Assembly (NCBI GenBank): GCA_002261195.1
Contig: MVBO01000040.1
Location: 3,642-67,641 of the forward strand
Direction: 5' to 3'
DNA: 64,000 nt
From: Bifiguratus adelaidae
Lineage: Eukaryota > Mucoromycota > Endogonomycetes > Endogonales
Both the position numbers and the translations under genes were made by a program. Below the pieces are notes generated by a model. It searched no databases, was not told the origin of the DNA, and worked only from the letters and a program-made list of their open reading frames with translations. Positions within the stretch are counted from its first letter, which is position 1; every line of letters begins with the position of its first letter. Below are positions 1 through 11,045 of this stretch, one piece after another.

Positions 1-329
1 TCGTCAGGTTCGTCGCACAGAGATCGAAATAGGATCCTTTGAAGGTTCCGCCCCTTCTCTATGGCATCACTATCTGAAAACGTGCGTTACACTTGGCACA
101 AGATCGGATCGGGTAAGTTGGTTTGGAACATGCCAGGTGTCGGTAAGAGAGTAGCACCAACACCATTGTTTGAACCATTTCGGGGAACAGCACGTGCTTG
201 TGACGTCAACCTTCGATTCCAGGGATTCCGAAGAAGGTATTTGTCTCCGCAATCTTGCACCTTGTCTAGCTTTCGTCTTTTGCGTCTTCAATCCTCTGTT
301 TGACTGATTATAGATTGATAGCTTCGACG
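1..329. other. 5' flank of the WW-domain gene
   Basis: No supported gene. Short open frames exist on both strands but have no recognisable domain. The interval is probably promoter and leader for the plus-strand gene starting at 330. Confidence 0.4.
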
Positions 330-1031
330 ATGGGATTATTTGGAAAGAAAAAGAACAAGACAGCGGGGGCGCAACAGGCTCAACAGGCGCCACAGGCGCA
401 ACTACAGCCAACTTCGCCGCCCACGAAACGACCACAGAGTCAGATGGATGCGCCGCCACCGTATACAGACAGTACGCCTCAGCGTGCAAGTGTCCCGGCT
501 CCACCAGCTCAAAATCCCGATACCCGGTCGTTACCTCAAGGATGGTAAGTGAGCGCGGCAGAGTAGTTGCGCCACCTCACAGGGCTTATCGAAAACGACA
601 GGATCACGCAGCAAGATCCAAGGTCCAAAAACTGGTTTTATGTCCATGTACCTACAACCACACGCCAATGGGAACATCCGGCCGATAAGAATCCCTTCTC
701 TGGACAGAACTACCAGTCATACTCGCCACCTGGTCAACACCAACCTTATCAGGGATATGCTTACTCGCAAGGATATCCACAGCAAGGCTACTATGGCCAA
801 CCGCAAGTTATCTATGCTCAAGATCCCCGGTACGGTAGGGAGCGGTATGGAGGCGGTATGGGCGGATTTGGCGGTGCTGGTCTGGGTCTTGGCGCCGGTT
901 TACTCGGTGGTACCGCCCTTGGTCTCCTGGCCGCAGATGCTATGACACCCGATTATGATGGTGGTATGGGAGATATGGGCGGTGGCTGGGATGGTGGCGG
1001 TATGGATATGGGCGGCATGGGAGGATTTTGA
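330..1031 (+). CDS. WW-domain protein with glycine-rich tail (WWM1-like)
   Basis: Exons 330-544 and 602-1031 give 214 aa. The start MGLFGKKKNK is followed by a Gln/Pro-rich stretch with a PPPY motif near residue 46. A single WW domain at about residues 68-98 is interrupted by the intron: LPQGW lies before the junction and WFYVHVPTTTRQWEHP after it. The middle is rich in Tyr, Gln and Gly, and the C-terminus is a glycine/methionine repeat with a GAGLLGGTALGLL glycine-zipper-like run. Known biology: WW domains bind Pro-rich PPxY partners; yeast Wwm1 has this layout and interacts with metacaspase. The match to Wwm1 rests on architecture, so function is inferred only. The first ATG before the basic stretch was chosen as start. 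Confidence 0.85.
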
Positions 1032-1088
1032 GTCGCCACACCATTTTGTATGAGTAGCCATGTAATCTAGCTGTATCCAACAATTGTA

Positions 1089-2612
1089 CTATACTGCATT
1101 CGATTGCCTTCCTTGTTTACCGAAGTCAATGACCATGGGTTTGCCGTGCATTGGAAAGTGTTGAGCGATGTTGCGAGCGCGAATGGCAGCTTCCAGCGTG
1201 GGCATCTGAACGAAAGCCTGACCCTTCATGCGGCCTGTACGCATCAACCGTATCTGTAGATGTTCGAATATCTTGTCACGGTTAGCAGTGCCTTGGATCT
1301 GGCTTGTGTCCAATTCCTCGGCCAGAGTGGGGATCCAAAAACACGCAAAGACATTGGCAATGTCGGCCTCGGTCGTTTGTTTGGGATGTAGATTCTTGAG
1401 GTATAAGGTGGTGCTAGGAATAGCTTCAATCGATGCATATGATTTTGGCGGAGGTGGTACATCCGATTGAGCTATCATTGCCTTTATAGCATCTGGCTCC
1501 AAAAAGAGGGTCTTGCATTGGTCTATTGCCTTTGCGCCCGCCAAGTCTCCTGGCATTGGCCAGGTAGCTTCATCCGGCAACGAGGGTGTAGCTTGCAACG
1601 CAATTTCTTCGGTGTTGAAAGGGCATTGGACAGATTCGGTTGCAATGGAAGGAGGTTGATCCTGCGAGTCCGGTTTGAACTTTTTGCTATCGTGCGGTTT
1701 GCCATAGCCATCGACTGTAACCTGCTGGTCTGCACTGGGAAAAGTCTCCTGAACATGTGGTGATTTGCGGTTGGCTATGTTGTTCGAACCGTTGACGCGA
1801 AGGTGTTCGTTATCTGATTCAATCTCGGACTCATCGCTCGCAACGAGGTTATCGCGTGTCCTTTTGAGAGGGAGATTGCGCCCTGGGTCACTCGAGTGTT
1901 CGCTTTGTGCTGTGTGTGACCTAAGCAGATCATCTATCCATTGTTTATCTTGTGCGGCCCTTATCGATGCTGTCTTGTCACTTTCGTCCACGAATGGGAC
2001 GGCGCAACCCATCTTGTTCATTAAATGGAGTACTTGAACATACAGGCGAGGGTATTCTGCGATAGACTGCATCATGTGAAGAAGCGTGCTTGAGTTCGGC
2101 CGGGGATAAGCGTAATGAAGGTCTGGATTCAGCGGGTATGAGAAACTGCGATGGCGAAGGATGAGCGCGATTGGGACCGTAGCAAACTCTGAGCTTACCC
2201 AAGATGCGGTGCTAATGGTTGCTCCGCAGAGACCACTGTTTGCGGATGCTCGATTGGCATGCGAGTAGCTTTGATGTCCTCGGGCTTCAGCGTGGCATAG
2301 TCGACTCTTATCCGTTTCCCGTTCTCACCGCGCAAGCAAATAAGCCTTGTCAATGCCTGTGTAGCCTTTACTCGGTCTGGAAAGTCTACGAAGCAGGTTC
2401 CTTGCTGCCATAAGTCAGTAAGCCTTTGGTGAAAGACTTTCACGTACCATTCGAGCACTTGACATCGGACGCGTGCTGTTGGGTATCGCACCAAAGTGAG
2501 AAAAGAAGCGCTCAACAAGCTCAGCTTTGCCGGTCAAAGCAATGGGCAAGTTCCTGACTACGACAGTCACTGTTGAATCAGAGGCACGGGTTTCGGCATG
2601 AATGGACTGCAT
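1089..2612 (-). CDS. RNPC3: Minor-spliceosome U11/U12-65K protein (RNPC3 homologue)
   Basis: Exons 2612-2448, 2404-2199 and 2145-1089 give 475 aa; the introns are 43 and 53 nt. RRM1 (about 17-100) has RNP2 VVVRNLP and RNP1-like GTCFVDF, split by intron 1. Next come FSYPLNPDLHYAYPRP and LYVQVLHLMNKM, the conserved linker seen between RRM1 and the middle region of RNPC3. A Ser/acidic spacer follows, then C-terminal RRM2 (about 372-465) with LYLKNL, RLMRTGRMKGQAFVQMP and GKPMVIDFGK. In known systems this protein bridges U11 and U12 snRNPs, and RRM2 binds the U12 hairpin. The family is lost from most Dikarya, so its presence suggests a U12-retaining lineage. Start codon chosen just upstream of RRM1. 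Confidence 0.9.
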
Positions 2613-3681
2613 CCTATTACTCGGGCAGTCAAGGGAGGTGAGAGCGCAGACAAACTGTCTTGTGAGTCCGCGTAAAGCAAGTAATAGCGCAAGTTGAGCA
2701 ACATTCCCTCCTCGCAAGGAAGGTTACGTGTCGGCGAGCGGTAAGGTATGCAATCCACAAGCACCTTCCACATTTGGAAGTGGACTTGCACAGCAACTGT
2801 TGTTTCAGCGGACGCCTTGAGGAGCGCAATTCTCTGCCTGGGGTACCATCAGTATCCAAATCTTCTCACTTACGAAACAGAGAAGTGATAACTTGCTCAA
2901 TCAAGAACTGGAGGTCAACTGTATATTGTTAAAGTCACATCTGTTGGGAAAATTCAATGCACGTTGTTGGATCCATTCCCGAGATTTGTATACAATCACT
3001 CTATTGCACGTCCTTATCAAAGTATAAAACACTATCATGTTATCTCTAACAATATATATAGAAGTCAGTACGCGGACCCTGTTGCTCCATTTATTAGTCC
3101 CCAGTTGTGTCAATGTCGTCGATGTGCTCAGCATAGTAGGGTCTAGGACGACCGCGAACCCACCCTCGCCTTTCGGCTACCTTGAGAATAAATCGAGGCC
3201 TGCGAACCTAAGAAGCATAAGCTGTACGTGACTCGGCTGTCAAGTTGCATTGTGTCCAGGGATCGGAATTCAGGCAGGACTAGGAATAAGGGTAGCAAGT
3301 GACGTTCAGCAATTCCTTTTTCCCTTTTTTCCCGTTGTGATGTCTCTTTCGGTTGACCTAATATGGAAATAATAAGTGGGTATATGCGAAGTAGCCGGTA
3401 AATGTTGACATCCTTGGGAAATCAGGACGTTCCGTTCATCCAATGGGATATTAGAGCGCCTTGTCGGATATTTTATGGGAACTCAGCTGTCGTAATCGTT
3501 GCAAATGGAGCAACCTAGGGGCTTCGACCGCGAGGTCAACTGCCAATTATGGTGCAATCCGCAGTTCCCTTTGCCGCCGGTCATCATCGACGCGACTATC
3601 CTTGTCTGATTATCCACATAAGTCCTTGAACAGGAAAGGTGGCACTTTATTACTCGAATAATGCACATGAAACAGTCAGGA
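2613..3681. other. Intergenic, no supported gene
   Basis: About 1.07 kb between RNPC3 and the Cys-rich secreted protein gene. It contains only short frames under 80 codons without domain signal or good splice context, and is AT-richer around 2990-3070. Probable promoter of RNPC3 and 3' flank of the next minus-strand gene. Confidence 0.4.
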
Positions 3682-4362
3682 TTAGAGGAGGAAGCAAATG
3701 AAAGCTAACGCAATGATGAGCGCTAGTTGATGCAAACCTACACGGTGCCCACTGCTTAGTACACTAGCAACGCCACCAGTACCACTAGGCATCACGACTG
3801 TTCCAGATTTGACCGAAACGGCCATAGAAGTGGTTGCTGCTGTTTGAGTGGTTGAGCTCGGGGCGGCTGTTCGATGGACAGGATTAGTTGCACCGCAGAC
3901 GAATTGCTGTTGGCAGCTGGCCTGACAAGGGGATGACCCGGTAGGACAGCCATAAATGCAAGCATTGAGATCGTAAGTGCAAGTGTAGTATGGGATGGTT
4001 TGAGTATATTCTGGAGGAAAGTTAGATTGCGATATCTAGGCGGATGCGCAGCACTGACCTGTAGAATTTGGTGTGAACCCATTGGCACACACACATGACC
4101 AGGCCAAGGATCTGGAGTCACAAGTATTCTGCTTGGTGCTACTGCCTCCATCTTCGCACATCAGAGGACATGTTGCTTGCTGTTGAATGCACCAGTATGG
4201 GAATTGTTGCTGGATCTCAGCGGGGGCAGTTGCGGCTACATAGGTCAGCGATCACCAGGTAAGGCACAAATTGATAAAGCAAGCGCACTTACGATTGAAT
4301 GCCGTTATAGGTACGACAATACCTGCCCCGAGCACAATAGGTTTCAAGAAAGAGTGTCGCAT
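3682..4362 (-). CDS. Secreted Cys-rich GPI-type protein (DUF7707-like)
   Basis: Exons 4362-4293, 4235-4059 and 4010-3682 give 191 aa. The first exon encodes a short basic-hydrophobic signal peptide (MRHSFLKPIVLGAG..). The mature part has an ordered Cys pattern: WCIQQQATCPLMC, NTCDS, WSCVCANG, YYTCTYDLNACIYGC, SPCQASC and FVCGATNP. A Ser/Thr-rich spacer and a C-terminal hydrophobic tail (LALIIALAFICFLL) follow, as expected for GPI attachment. The Cys spacing closely matches the fungal DUF7707 family of cell-surface proteins, known mainly from ascomycetes, whose function is not established. Location at the cell surface is inferred from the signal peptide and tail. Confidence 0.75.
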
Positions 4363-5041
4363 GCCTTAAATTGCTTGGAATCGACGGTTAGTTGTTGTGA
4401 TACTCGTTTCTTATGATAACAAGGGCTTATATACTTTCCCAGTGCATGATCTTCTGAGGTTGTGTTCCTGAATATGTTGGTAGCCTCGAAATGACCAGCG
4501 AGAAGTGAAACAGTGGCAATTTACTTTTTGGGACAATGGGAATTCGTGAGCTCTGGTAACCAATGAAATTGTAGGTTGAGCAAGCTCTATTAGGTGCAAA
4601 CCTCTAGTTACCGGACAATGGTGGCAATTGTGTCCTACATCATTGGACGATTCTGGTCAAAGCCAATTTCAATGCTAAGATCGAGCCTACTCTACCGGAT
4701 TACAACGGATGTCCAAAAACGGACTGCCCAAGCAGATCGTGAAACATTGAGTTACATTTTGCTCAGATAATTAAGCTACCTGTAGGTGCTGCCATTGGTA
4801 GCCTACGTCTCACCCGGTCGTCATGGAACGTGATTCTGGAGCGGACATCCCGAAACCGCCGCCCATTCCTGGTCTGCATTGTCAGGCACTGGCAAATAGG
4901 AAGGTGAAGATGACGATGAAATATATCACACAATATTAGCAGCTACAGGGTATTGCAATAGATGAACATGCGCTATGTAAAGGCGGGCTCAGAGAAGTTT
5001 GTAAATGACTTGCGCTCGATAGATGGGAATGTCATGGTGCT
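4363..5041. other. Intergenic, no supported gene
   Basis: About 680 bp between two minus-strand genes. Short frames only, none conserved in appearance. Likely promoter of the Cys-rich protein gene plus 3' flank of the small membrane protein gene. Confidence 0.4.
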
Positions 5042-5310
5042 TTATACGTAAGCGCGGCGAACGGAACGTCTTCCGTAACAGCAACGGACAAAGAGCCAGG
5101 CAATGATCTAGGAACGAGGATACAATCAGAAGGGGTAATCTTCAACATCAGCTCACTTACAAAGATGATAGCCAAGGCAATGAAGATGTGGAAAAGGCCA
5201 CCTGTAGGAATAGTGTAGATGCCAACGAGACCCAAGATCCAAACGACCAACAAGATGACGCCGACGAGCAACAAGCAATCCCAAGCAACGACTTCGATAC
5301 CGTAGCACAT
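5042..5310 (-). CDS. Small two-helix membrane protein, lmo0937/DUF5670-like
   Basis: Exons 5310-5161 and 5107-5042 give 71 aa; the intron is 53 nt (GTAAGT to CCTAG). The protein has two hydrophobic helices, CLLLVGVILLVVWILGLVGIY and LFHIFIALAIIFIIAWLFV, separated by the turn TIPTGG, and a short basic tail. The WILGLVGIYTI..GGLFHI pattern is that of bacterial lmo0937-family (DUF5670) small membrane proteins. Function in that family is unknown. The clean nuclear-type intron argues against bacterial contamination. The 5' side holds a GTGAGT-type short repeat at 5321-5360. Alternative view: a fungus-specific hydrophobic peptide that converged on the same pattern. Confidence 0.7.
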
Positions 5311-5320
5311 GTTTCGAGAG

Positions 5321-5360
5321 CTGTGAGTTGTGAGTGGTGAGTGGTGAGTGATGAGTGATA
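5321..5360. repeat. Imperfect GTGAGTG/GTGAGTT tandem repeat
   Basis: Five to six imperfect 7-8 nt units (gtgagttgtgagtggtgagt and on) lie immediately upstream of the small membrane protein start on the minus strand, in its leader or promoter. Confidence 0.7.
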
Positions 5361-6035
5361 ACAAGCACGATGCGAGTTCTCTGAATATATATATACATAC
5401 GTGTCTCGGTGTTGTTTCCCAGTCAAATGCTGTACAAAAATAGAAACTTGCGTCAATATTCTACTGCAATGATCTACTAAACCCCCCGAATCCGGCGTTG
5501 TCTAACCCTGCCTAAGGATGCGCTCATGATTGTTGCCCACTTCGGACCTCATGCAACTCCACAAGTCTGCCCCTATTCCCAAACTGGCCAAGGTGAAAAC
5601 AGGCACGCCAAGAACAGTGAACGCTGATCGCCCAAAATAGCCGTTTTCAATATGTCATCTGTTAGAGTTGCCTGTTGGTGAAACCACAAGGTCCAGGAAC
5701 CTGGTCAACGAATGATGTCAGGGACCTTGACCCTGTCTCCCTGGGCCACTTCTCCATCTCTAGTCTTCACATTTTTGGAACTCCGTCACTGGCATTTCCT
5801 AAACTTGCCTTGGCCGAGCGAATGCAACATGTGATGTTCCAGATTTGGCTGAAATGCATGTTTTTGGTGCAGTTGTCATAACATACGACGTAACCAACAA
5901 GGTTGTGCTCGAATTTTCTGCATGCGACAATATCGGATTTCGAGCCTGGTGAAAAGTGACGTTGATATCGCCAGTTTCACGAAAACAATTTACACGGTAT
6001 CATCGCGGAAACAAACGCTTTCGTAAGCTCAGCAA
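5361..6035. other. Intergenic, no supported gene
   Basis: Contains the promoter side of the small membrane protein gene and the 3' flank of FCP1. The plus-strand frame at 5675-5881 has no recognisable motif. Confidence 0.4.
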
Positions 6036-8951
6036 TCAACCATCGAGTTGACCATCCAACTCATTGGCCATTTCGCTCAAAAAGTCGTCATCCTCCTCGT
6101 CGTCTGACGCCTTGCCATGACTGCGATCGGAATCATGGGGTTGGTCTTTCCGTCTGTCGAGACCTCGCTCCGGTATACCCTTTCCATTCGCGTCCGTTGC
6201 ATCATCGTCGTCTTCCGCATCATCTGCTGTGACGCTCTGTGAAAGTCCTGACCTTCGATTTTGCAGCCCTTTTAGACGTTTAGCTAGACGTGAGCGCGGC
6301 GTATCTGCTGTGATCTCCTCCTCCTCATCAGCTTCTTCTTCGTCATCCTCCAGTTTCCGTTTCGTCCCAAATCTTTGGTACGGTGTGAATACCAAACTGC
6401 ATCAACCGAGTCACATACCTTTCCTCGTCACTGTCATCTCCTCCAAAATCGGATGCTGCATCCGAAGTGCCGTCATCCCAATCTGTCCCGCTTTCGGCCA
6501 TAAGCTCCTCAACCTCTCGATCAGCTTCCGTCCAATCGGTCGCTTTCCAGTGCTTGTTCATTTCCTCTTCGCTGATGCTAAGGGGCTCGTCCTCGTTCTC
6601 CTTATTGTCAGCAAATGCTTCGTCCAAAGCTTCTTCCACATCTGCGGCAAAAAGATTGTCATTGGGGTCACGGAGATCCTCGTCCTCATGACCCCCTTCG
6701 CCGTTTGGGTGACCTGATCGCGGCTCTAACAGGTAGTTTTTCTCATCTTGTCGCTCCCATTTTGAGATGGAATCGTAAAGCCTAGAAGCACATGTCAGGA
6801 TTGGATCATCAAAAACACAAGGGGTGGACTCACCATTCGGGACGGACAATGACCACTCCTTTCATGCGCCTTGCTCCATTGACTTTTTGTGTTCCATTCT
6901 TGCCTGCAACCACGTGAGTTACTTGTCTAGTCAATTTTAGGGAGCATTCGGCTCCAAATTGCCGCGCTAGTCTCCATATGTCTGCACTACGTTGTTCTTG
7001 ACCCAAAGGAATGACGCTCGAAAAGAGTATATTGGTCCCTTCTAGGATCTTGCGTTTAAGTTGAGGTATGAGGACTTTGACATCGGGAGCTCGGAATTCT
7101 TCGGGAAGGTTTTCGGATGAAGAGGTTTGTTGCGCATCGTAAGCATCATAGAACTTTTTGTGTACAGATTTGAGAACCTGAGAGAAACACAGGCGAATAA
7201 GTAGATTGGTCGTCATTGCTCCTTCCGCTCTCTTACCGCTAGCAATCGCTCCAGCTCTCTGTCATCATCCTTTAGTATCGGTCCACTGTGTGTCCCGGCT
7301 TCCTTCTGCTTTTGCAGCAATGGCTGGTCCTTGGACATGTGTTCGGCCATCTCATTCTGCTCTTTCTCCTGCTTTGCCAACGTTTGAGAGTCGGGCGGAG
7401 TATCTAAACTTTGCCATGAATACTCGTTGTGTCGTTTTGTCAACGCTCATCACCTTCATCCATCGCGTTCGATTGGTCCTCTTCCTCTTCGCTTGCTTTT
7501 GACTCCTGCTTCTCTTTCTTCATTGAGTTATTGGCACCGACCGCATCGTTATTGCCATTCGCCATCGGCTTCGATGGGTCCGAATCTTCCCGCGGTCGTT
7601 TGGATGTGGAATCTTTCTTGGGTAAGAACGCGGAATTGATATCGCCACTTCCAAGAAAAAAATCGTCTAGGTGGAAGTGTTTGTAAGGGGAACAATCTCC
7701 ACTATATCTTGGATGCACTTACAAGGCTGCACTTCAATAAGATTTGGACTCCAATTCCAAATGTCACTTCTATCGTCAATGATGACGACCATGCTTTGGT
7801 CACAGGGGAAGAGCCTTTGAATGCTTTTCTGCGTGATACTTCCACTGTCATCTCTTGACACGATCCGCTTCTCAAAATAGCGGCCTTCTGGGTCAATCTC
7901 TCTCGCCACAGCTTCGGCATAACTCCTTGTCCCCATAGTATAAATATGCAATTCGTACAGTTTGTTGATTTCGGCTAGGAAAGTGGCTAGGGTGGGTCTA
8001 CGAATTGAACCATTAGGTGTGGCACGTCATTAAGCTACCGAAAGGGAAGGGCACGCACCTTGGCTTGATGTAGTACATGATGTCTGGGTTGGCGGGTAAT
8101 GAGAATTTGCGTACGTCCTTATGCAGAGTTATAAGCATCAATTATCGGGCATCTCCATGCATACCTTGGTGGCGGCATGATTAGGATTGTTTGGATCAGA
8201 CATCCATTGCTCCACAGAAGTATCCCATGTCGCTTGTATGATAGTCTGATCCAAATCTACGATCAGAGACAATCTTTTCTCTTTGATCAGTCGCTCTGCA
8301 TTCTCTTTCTCGATCCGTTCGGCCTCCTGCGCACCCAACGCATAAGCCAGTCGCTCTCGACACACTTAAAAACGTACCGTCCGACTGACCATGAGTCCAC
8401 TGCCATCATAGGACATGTTGATAGTTGCTCTGTTGACATGTGATCCTTCGTAATTCGCGCTAAGGTACACTCGTCAGTTTTGCCTCCAACAAGACATTTG
8501 CCGCATGCTACCTACACTGTCAGGTCTTTGCCACATAACGCACAGACACCTTTCAACTGTACAGCGTGACTGCACGGTTCTATGATGCGTGCGACTGCAG
8601 TTCTAACACGCGCAAAAAGTTTAACGACGTGGCTCTTTACGCGATCGCTGCTTATAAAACTTACCCCGCAACCTTCAAGGTATCACCAGGACGCACAAGT
8701 ACTTGTTGGACCGTGCCGTCATATGGACTTGACAGGTCCAGTATTCGCTCGTGAATCCTGGTTACCTTCCTCTTACGGTGTGCACGACCGTCGCCTTCAT
8801 CGTCCGAATCCTCCTCGAGCTGTTCGAATGTGTATTTGTAGGATAAAACTCGCTCTCCTTGCTTCACTTCTTGTTGAGGTGAGACGTAGACACTCGTCAC
8901 CGTGACTGGAAGGTTATCTGCTGGTATTGTAACTGAGGATATCGTCTCCAT
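6036..8951 (-). CDS. FCP1: RNA polymerase II CTD phosphatase FCP1
   Basis: Eleven exons: 8951-8665, 8602-8516, 8459-8378, 8326-8165, 8117-8059, 7997-7723, 7666-7454, 7403-7237, 7177-6834, 6781-6419 and 6372-6036, giving 791 aa. The N-terminus has a biotinyl/lipoyl-like module (about 1-95), then a Cys pair region EPCSH..CALCGKDL. The catalytic FCPH domain carries the DxDxT motif DLDQT at 176-180 and later IDDRSDIWNW and GDINSAFL. A BRCT domain occupies about residues 485-600 (SSVIPLG, THVVAG, WLYDS). The acidic C-terminus (DEEDDDFLSEMANELDGQLDG) resembles the TFIIF-binding tail. Known role: dephosphorylates Ser2/Ser5 of the Pol II C-terminal repeat in the nucleus to recycle the enzyme. All splice phases close exactly, supporting the model. 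Confidence 0.95.
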
Positions 8952-9401
8952 ATTTCATAGTTGAATAACACGCGATCACAAAGTGTGACTTGTTAAAGGG
9001 CGTTTCGAGCAATAATGAAAAGGTGAAAAGGTGAAAAGAAGAACATGGAACATGGACAAAGTCTTGGCTGTTGGTGAGGTTAGTGACTATGGGCAATGCA
9101 AGTGGTTGACGCATGTAGAAAACGCTGATTGAGAATCACGCCATTGTCGTTTTATTCATGATTCATTACAGGGAGCTCTGTTTCCAAACTATATCCCCAC
9201 TGCCATCATGTGCATGGTTATCCACGCCCACTCGCTGCTCTATTGATCCATGCATCCTGGATAGAGTACACCATCCAATGTCAACAACGCGCGCAACGCT
9301 GAACAATGCAAACGGATGATTTTCGTGACGTCATCCCAGCAGTCCCTTGCATCCCCACGGCAGACTTAAGGGGAATCACTCTTCTTACTCTCTGTGCAGC
9401 C
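8952..9401. other. Divergent promoter region FCP1/GDI1
   Basis: 450 bp between oppositely oriented starts. No open frame of note. It probably holds both promoters. Confidence 0.5.
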
Positions 9402-10968
9402 ATGGTACGTGTATTGGACGCATCTGAAGCTCATCAGTCTCATCAACACTCTTAGGATGAGGAATATGATGTTATTGTGTTGGGTACTGGCCTGACCGAG
9501 TGTATCTTGTCAGGTCTGCTTTCTGTCGAAGGTAAAAAGGTGCTTCACATCGATAGAAACGAATACTATGGTGCTGAGTCTGCGAGTCTCAACTTGACTC
9601 AGGTAAGGCGTCGATAGTAACCCGTGGTGCAGTGGCTCACGCACTTGCACGATATAGCTTTACCGAAAGTTCCGGGACGGTGCTGCTCCTCCTGCGGAGT
9701 TGGGGAAGGACAGGGACTACAACATTGATCTTATTCCCAAGTTTATGATGGCCAATGGGGAGATTGTGCGCTTTCTCACTCACACCGATGTGACACGATA
9801 CCTGGAATTCAAGCAAATTTCGGGATCTTTTGTCTTCCGCAATGGTCGCATTGCCAAAGTGCCTTCCACTGAGTATGAGGCAGTCACCAGTCCTCTCATG
9901 GGTCTTTTCGAAAAGCGAAGAGCCAAGAAGTTCTTTGAGTTTATTCAAAACTACAGGGAAAACGACCCTTCCACGCATCAAGGTAAGCAGCGTTGCTAAT
10001 CTCGTTTGCCTCGCATACTGATCCAACATGATGTTTAGGCATGGACCTTTACAAGAATACTATGGCGGATATTTACGCCAAATTTGGTCTCGAACCCGGC
10101 ACTCAAGACTTCATCGGTCACGCCATGGCATTGCATTTGGACGATTCTTACCTCAGCGAACCTGCTTTGGACACGTATCAAAAGATACTCTTGTATGTAG
10201 GATCCGTCGCTAGATATGGCAAGTCCCCCTACATCTACCCCTTGTACGGTTTGGGAGAGCTTCCTCAAGGTTTTGCGAGGCAAGTAAATCAGAACTCAGC
10301 GATCATGTGCAATCCAGTTGACAAAATTTTCTTTCTGTTACAGATTGAGTGCCATCTATGGCGGTACATACATGTTGGACAAGCCAATTGATAACATTGC
10401 TTATGATGAGAGTGGCAAGGCTATCGGTGTGACTTCTGGAGGGGAGACGGCGACGGCCAAGATCATCATTTGCGATCCTTCGTACGCCAAAGACAAGGTT
10501 CGCACCACCGCTCAAGTCGTGCGCGCCATTTGCTTGTTGAAGCACCCTATTCCCAACATTGGGGATATTGACTCTGTCCAAATTGTCATTCCTCAGAATC
10601 AAGTCCAACGCAAGCACGACATTTACGTGGCTTGCGTGTCGTCTGCCCATAACGTCTGCGCAAAAGACTATTATCTTGCCATTGTCTCCACGATTGTCGA
10701 GACCAATGACCCCCAGGCCGAGATTCAACCTGGTCTGAACTTGCTGGGACCCATCCACGACATGTTTGTCAACGTGACACCCATGGAGGAACCTCTTGCC
10801 GATGGCACCCAAGACAATGTCTTTATTAGCAAGAGCTATGATGCCACTAGCCACTTTGAGACTGTCTGTGATGATGTGAAGGACATCTACAAGCGTGTCA
10901 CGGGCAAAGAACTAGTGTTGAAGCAACGTACTACGCAAGAGGAGGAACAAAGAGAAATGGCTGCCTAG
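9402..10968 (+). CDS. GDI1: Rab GDP dissociation inhibitor
   Basis: Exons 9402-9404, 9456-9602, 9658-9982, 10039-10279 and 10344-10968 give 446 aa, the usual family length. Exon 1 is only the ATG. The N-terminus has the FAD-like GxGxxx motif VLGTGLTEC, then [43 protein letters not shown] and [10 protein letters not shown], all GDI signatures. The intron at 10280-10343 begins GCAAGT rather than GT; only this GC donor restores the conserved [11 protein letters not shown] junction. Known role: extracts prenylated GDP-bound Rab GTPases from membranes and recycles them in the cytosol. Confidence 0.97.
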
Positions 10969-11045
10969 ATGAAAATGAACATTGAAGATCAAAGTAATAT
11001 AACCCTCACTTTCCCACGATTTCATCTCAACTCTTTCTACTGACC

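Noticed and set aside
70-504. 144-codon minus-strand open frame over the WW gene start
   Set aside because: Overlaps the conserved WW-protein exon antisense; composition mirrors the Gln/Pro-rich exon.
6373-6394. Short FCP1 intron ending at an earlier CAG
   Set aside because: It would make a 22-nt intron; the 46-nt version gives the expected acidic tail in frame.
10303-10854. 183-codon minus-strand open frame
   Set aside because: It lies antisense to the conserved last exon of GDI1 and has no domain; it is a shadow of that coding sequence.
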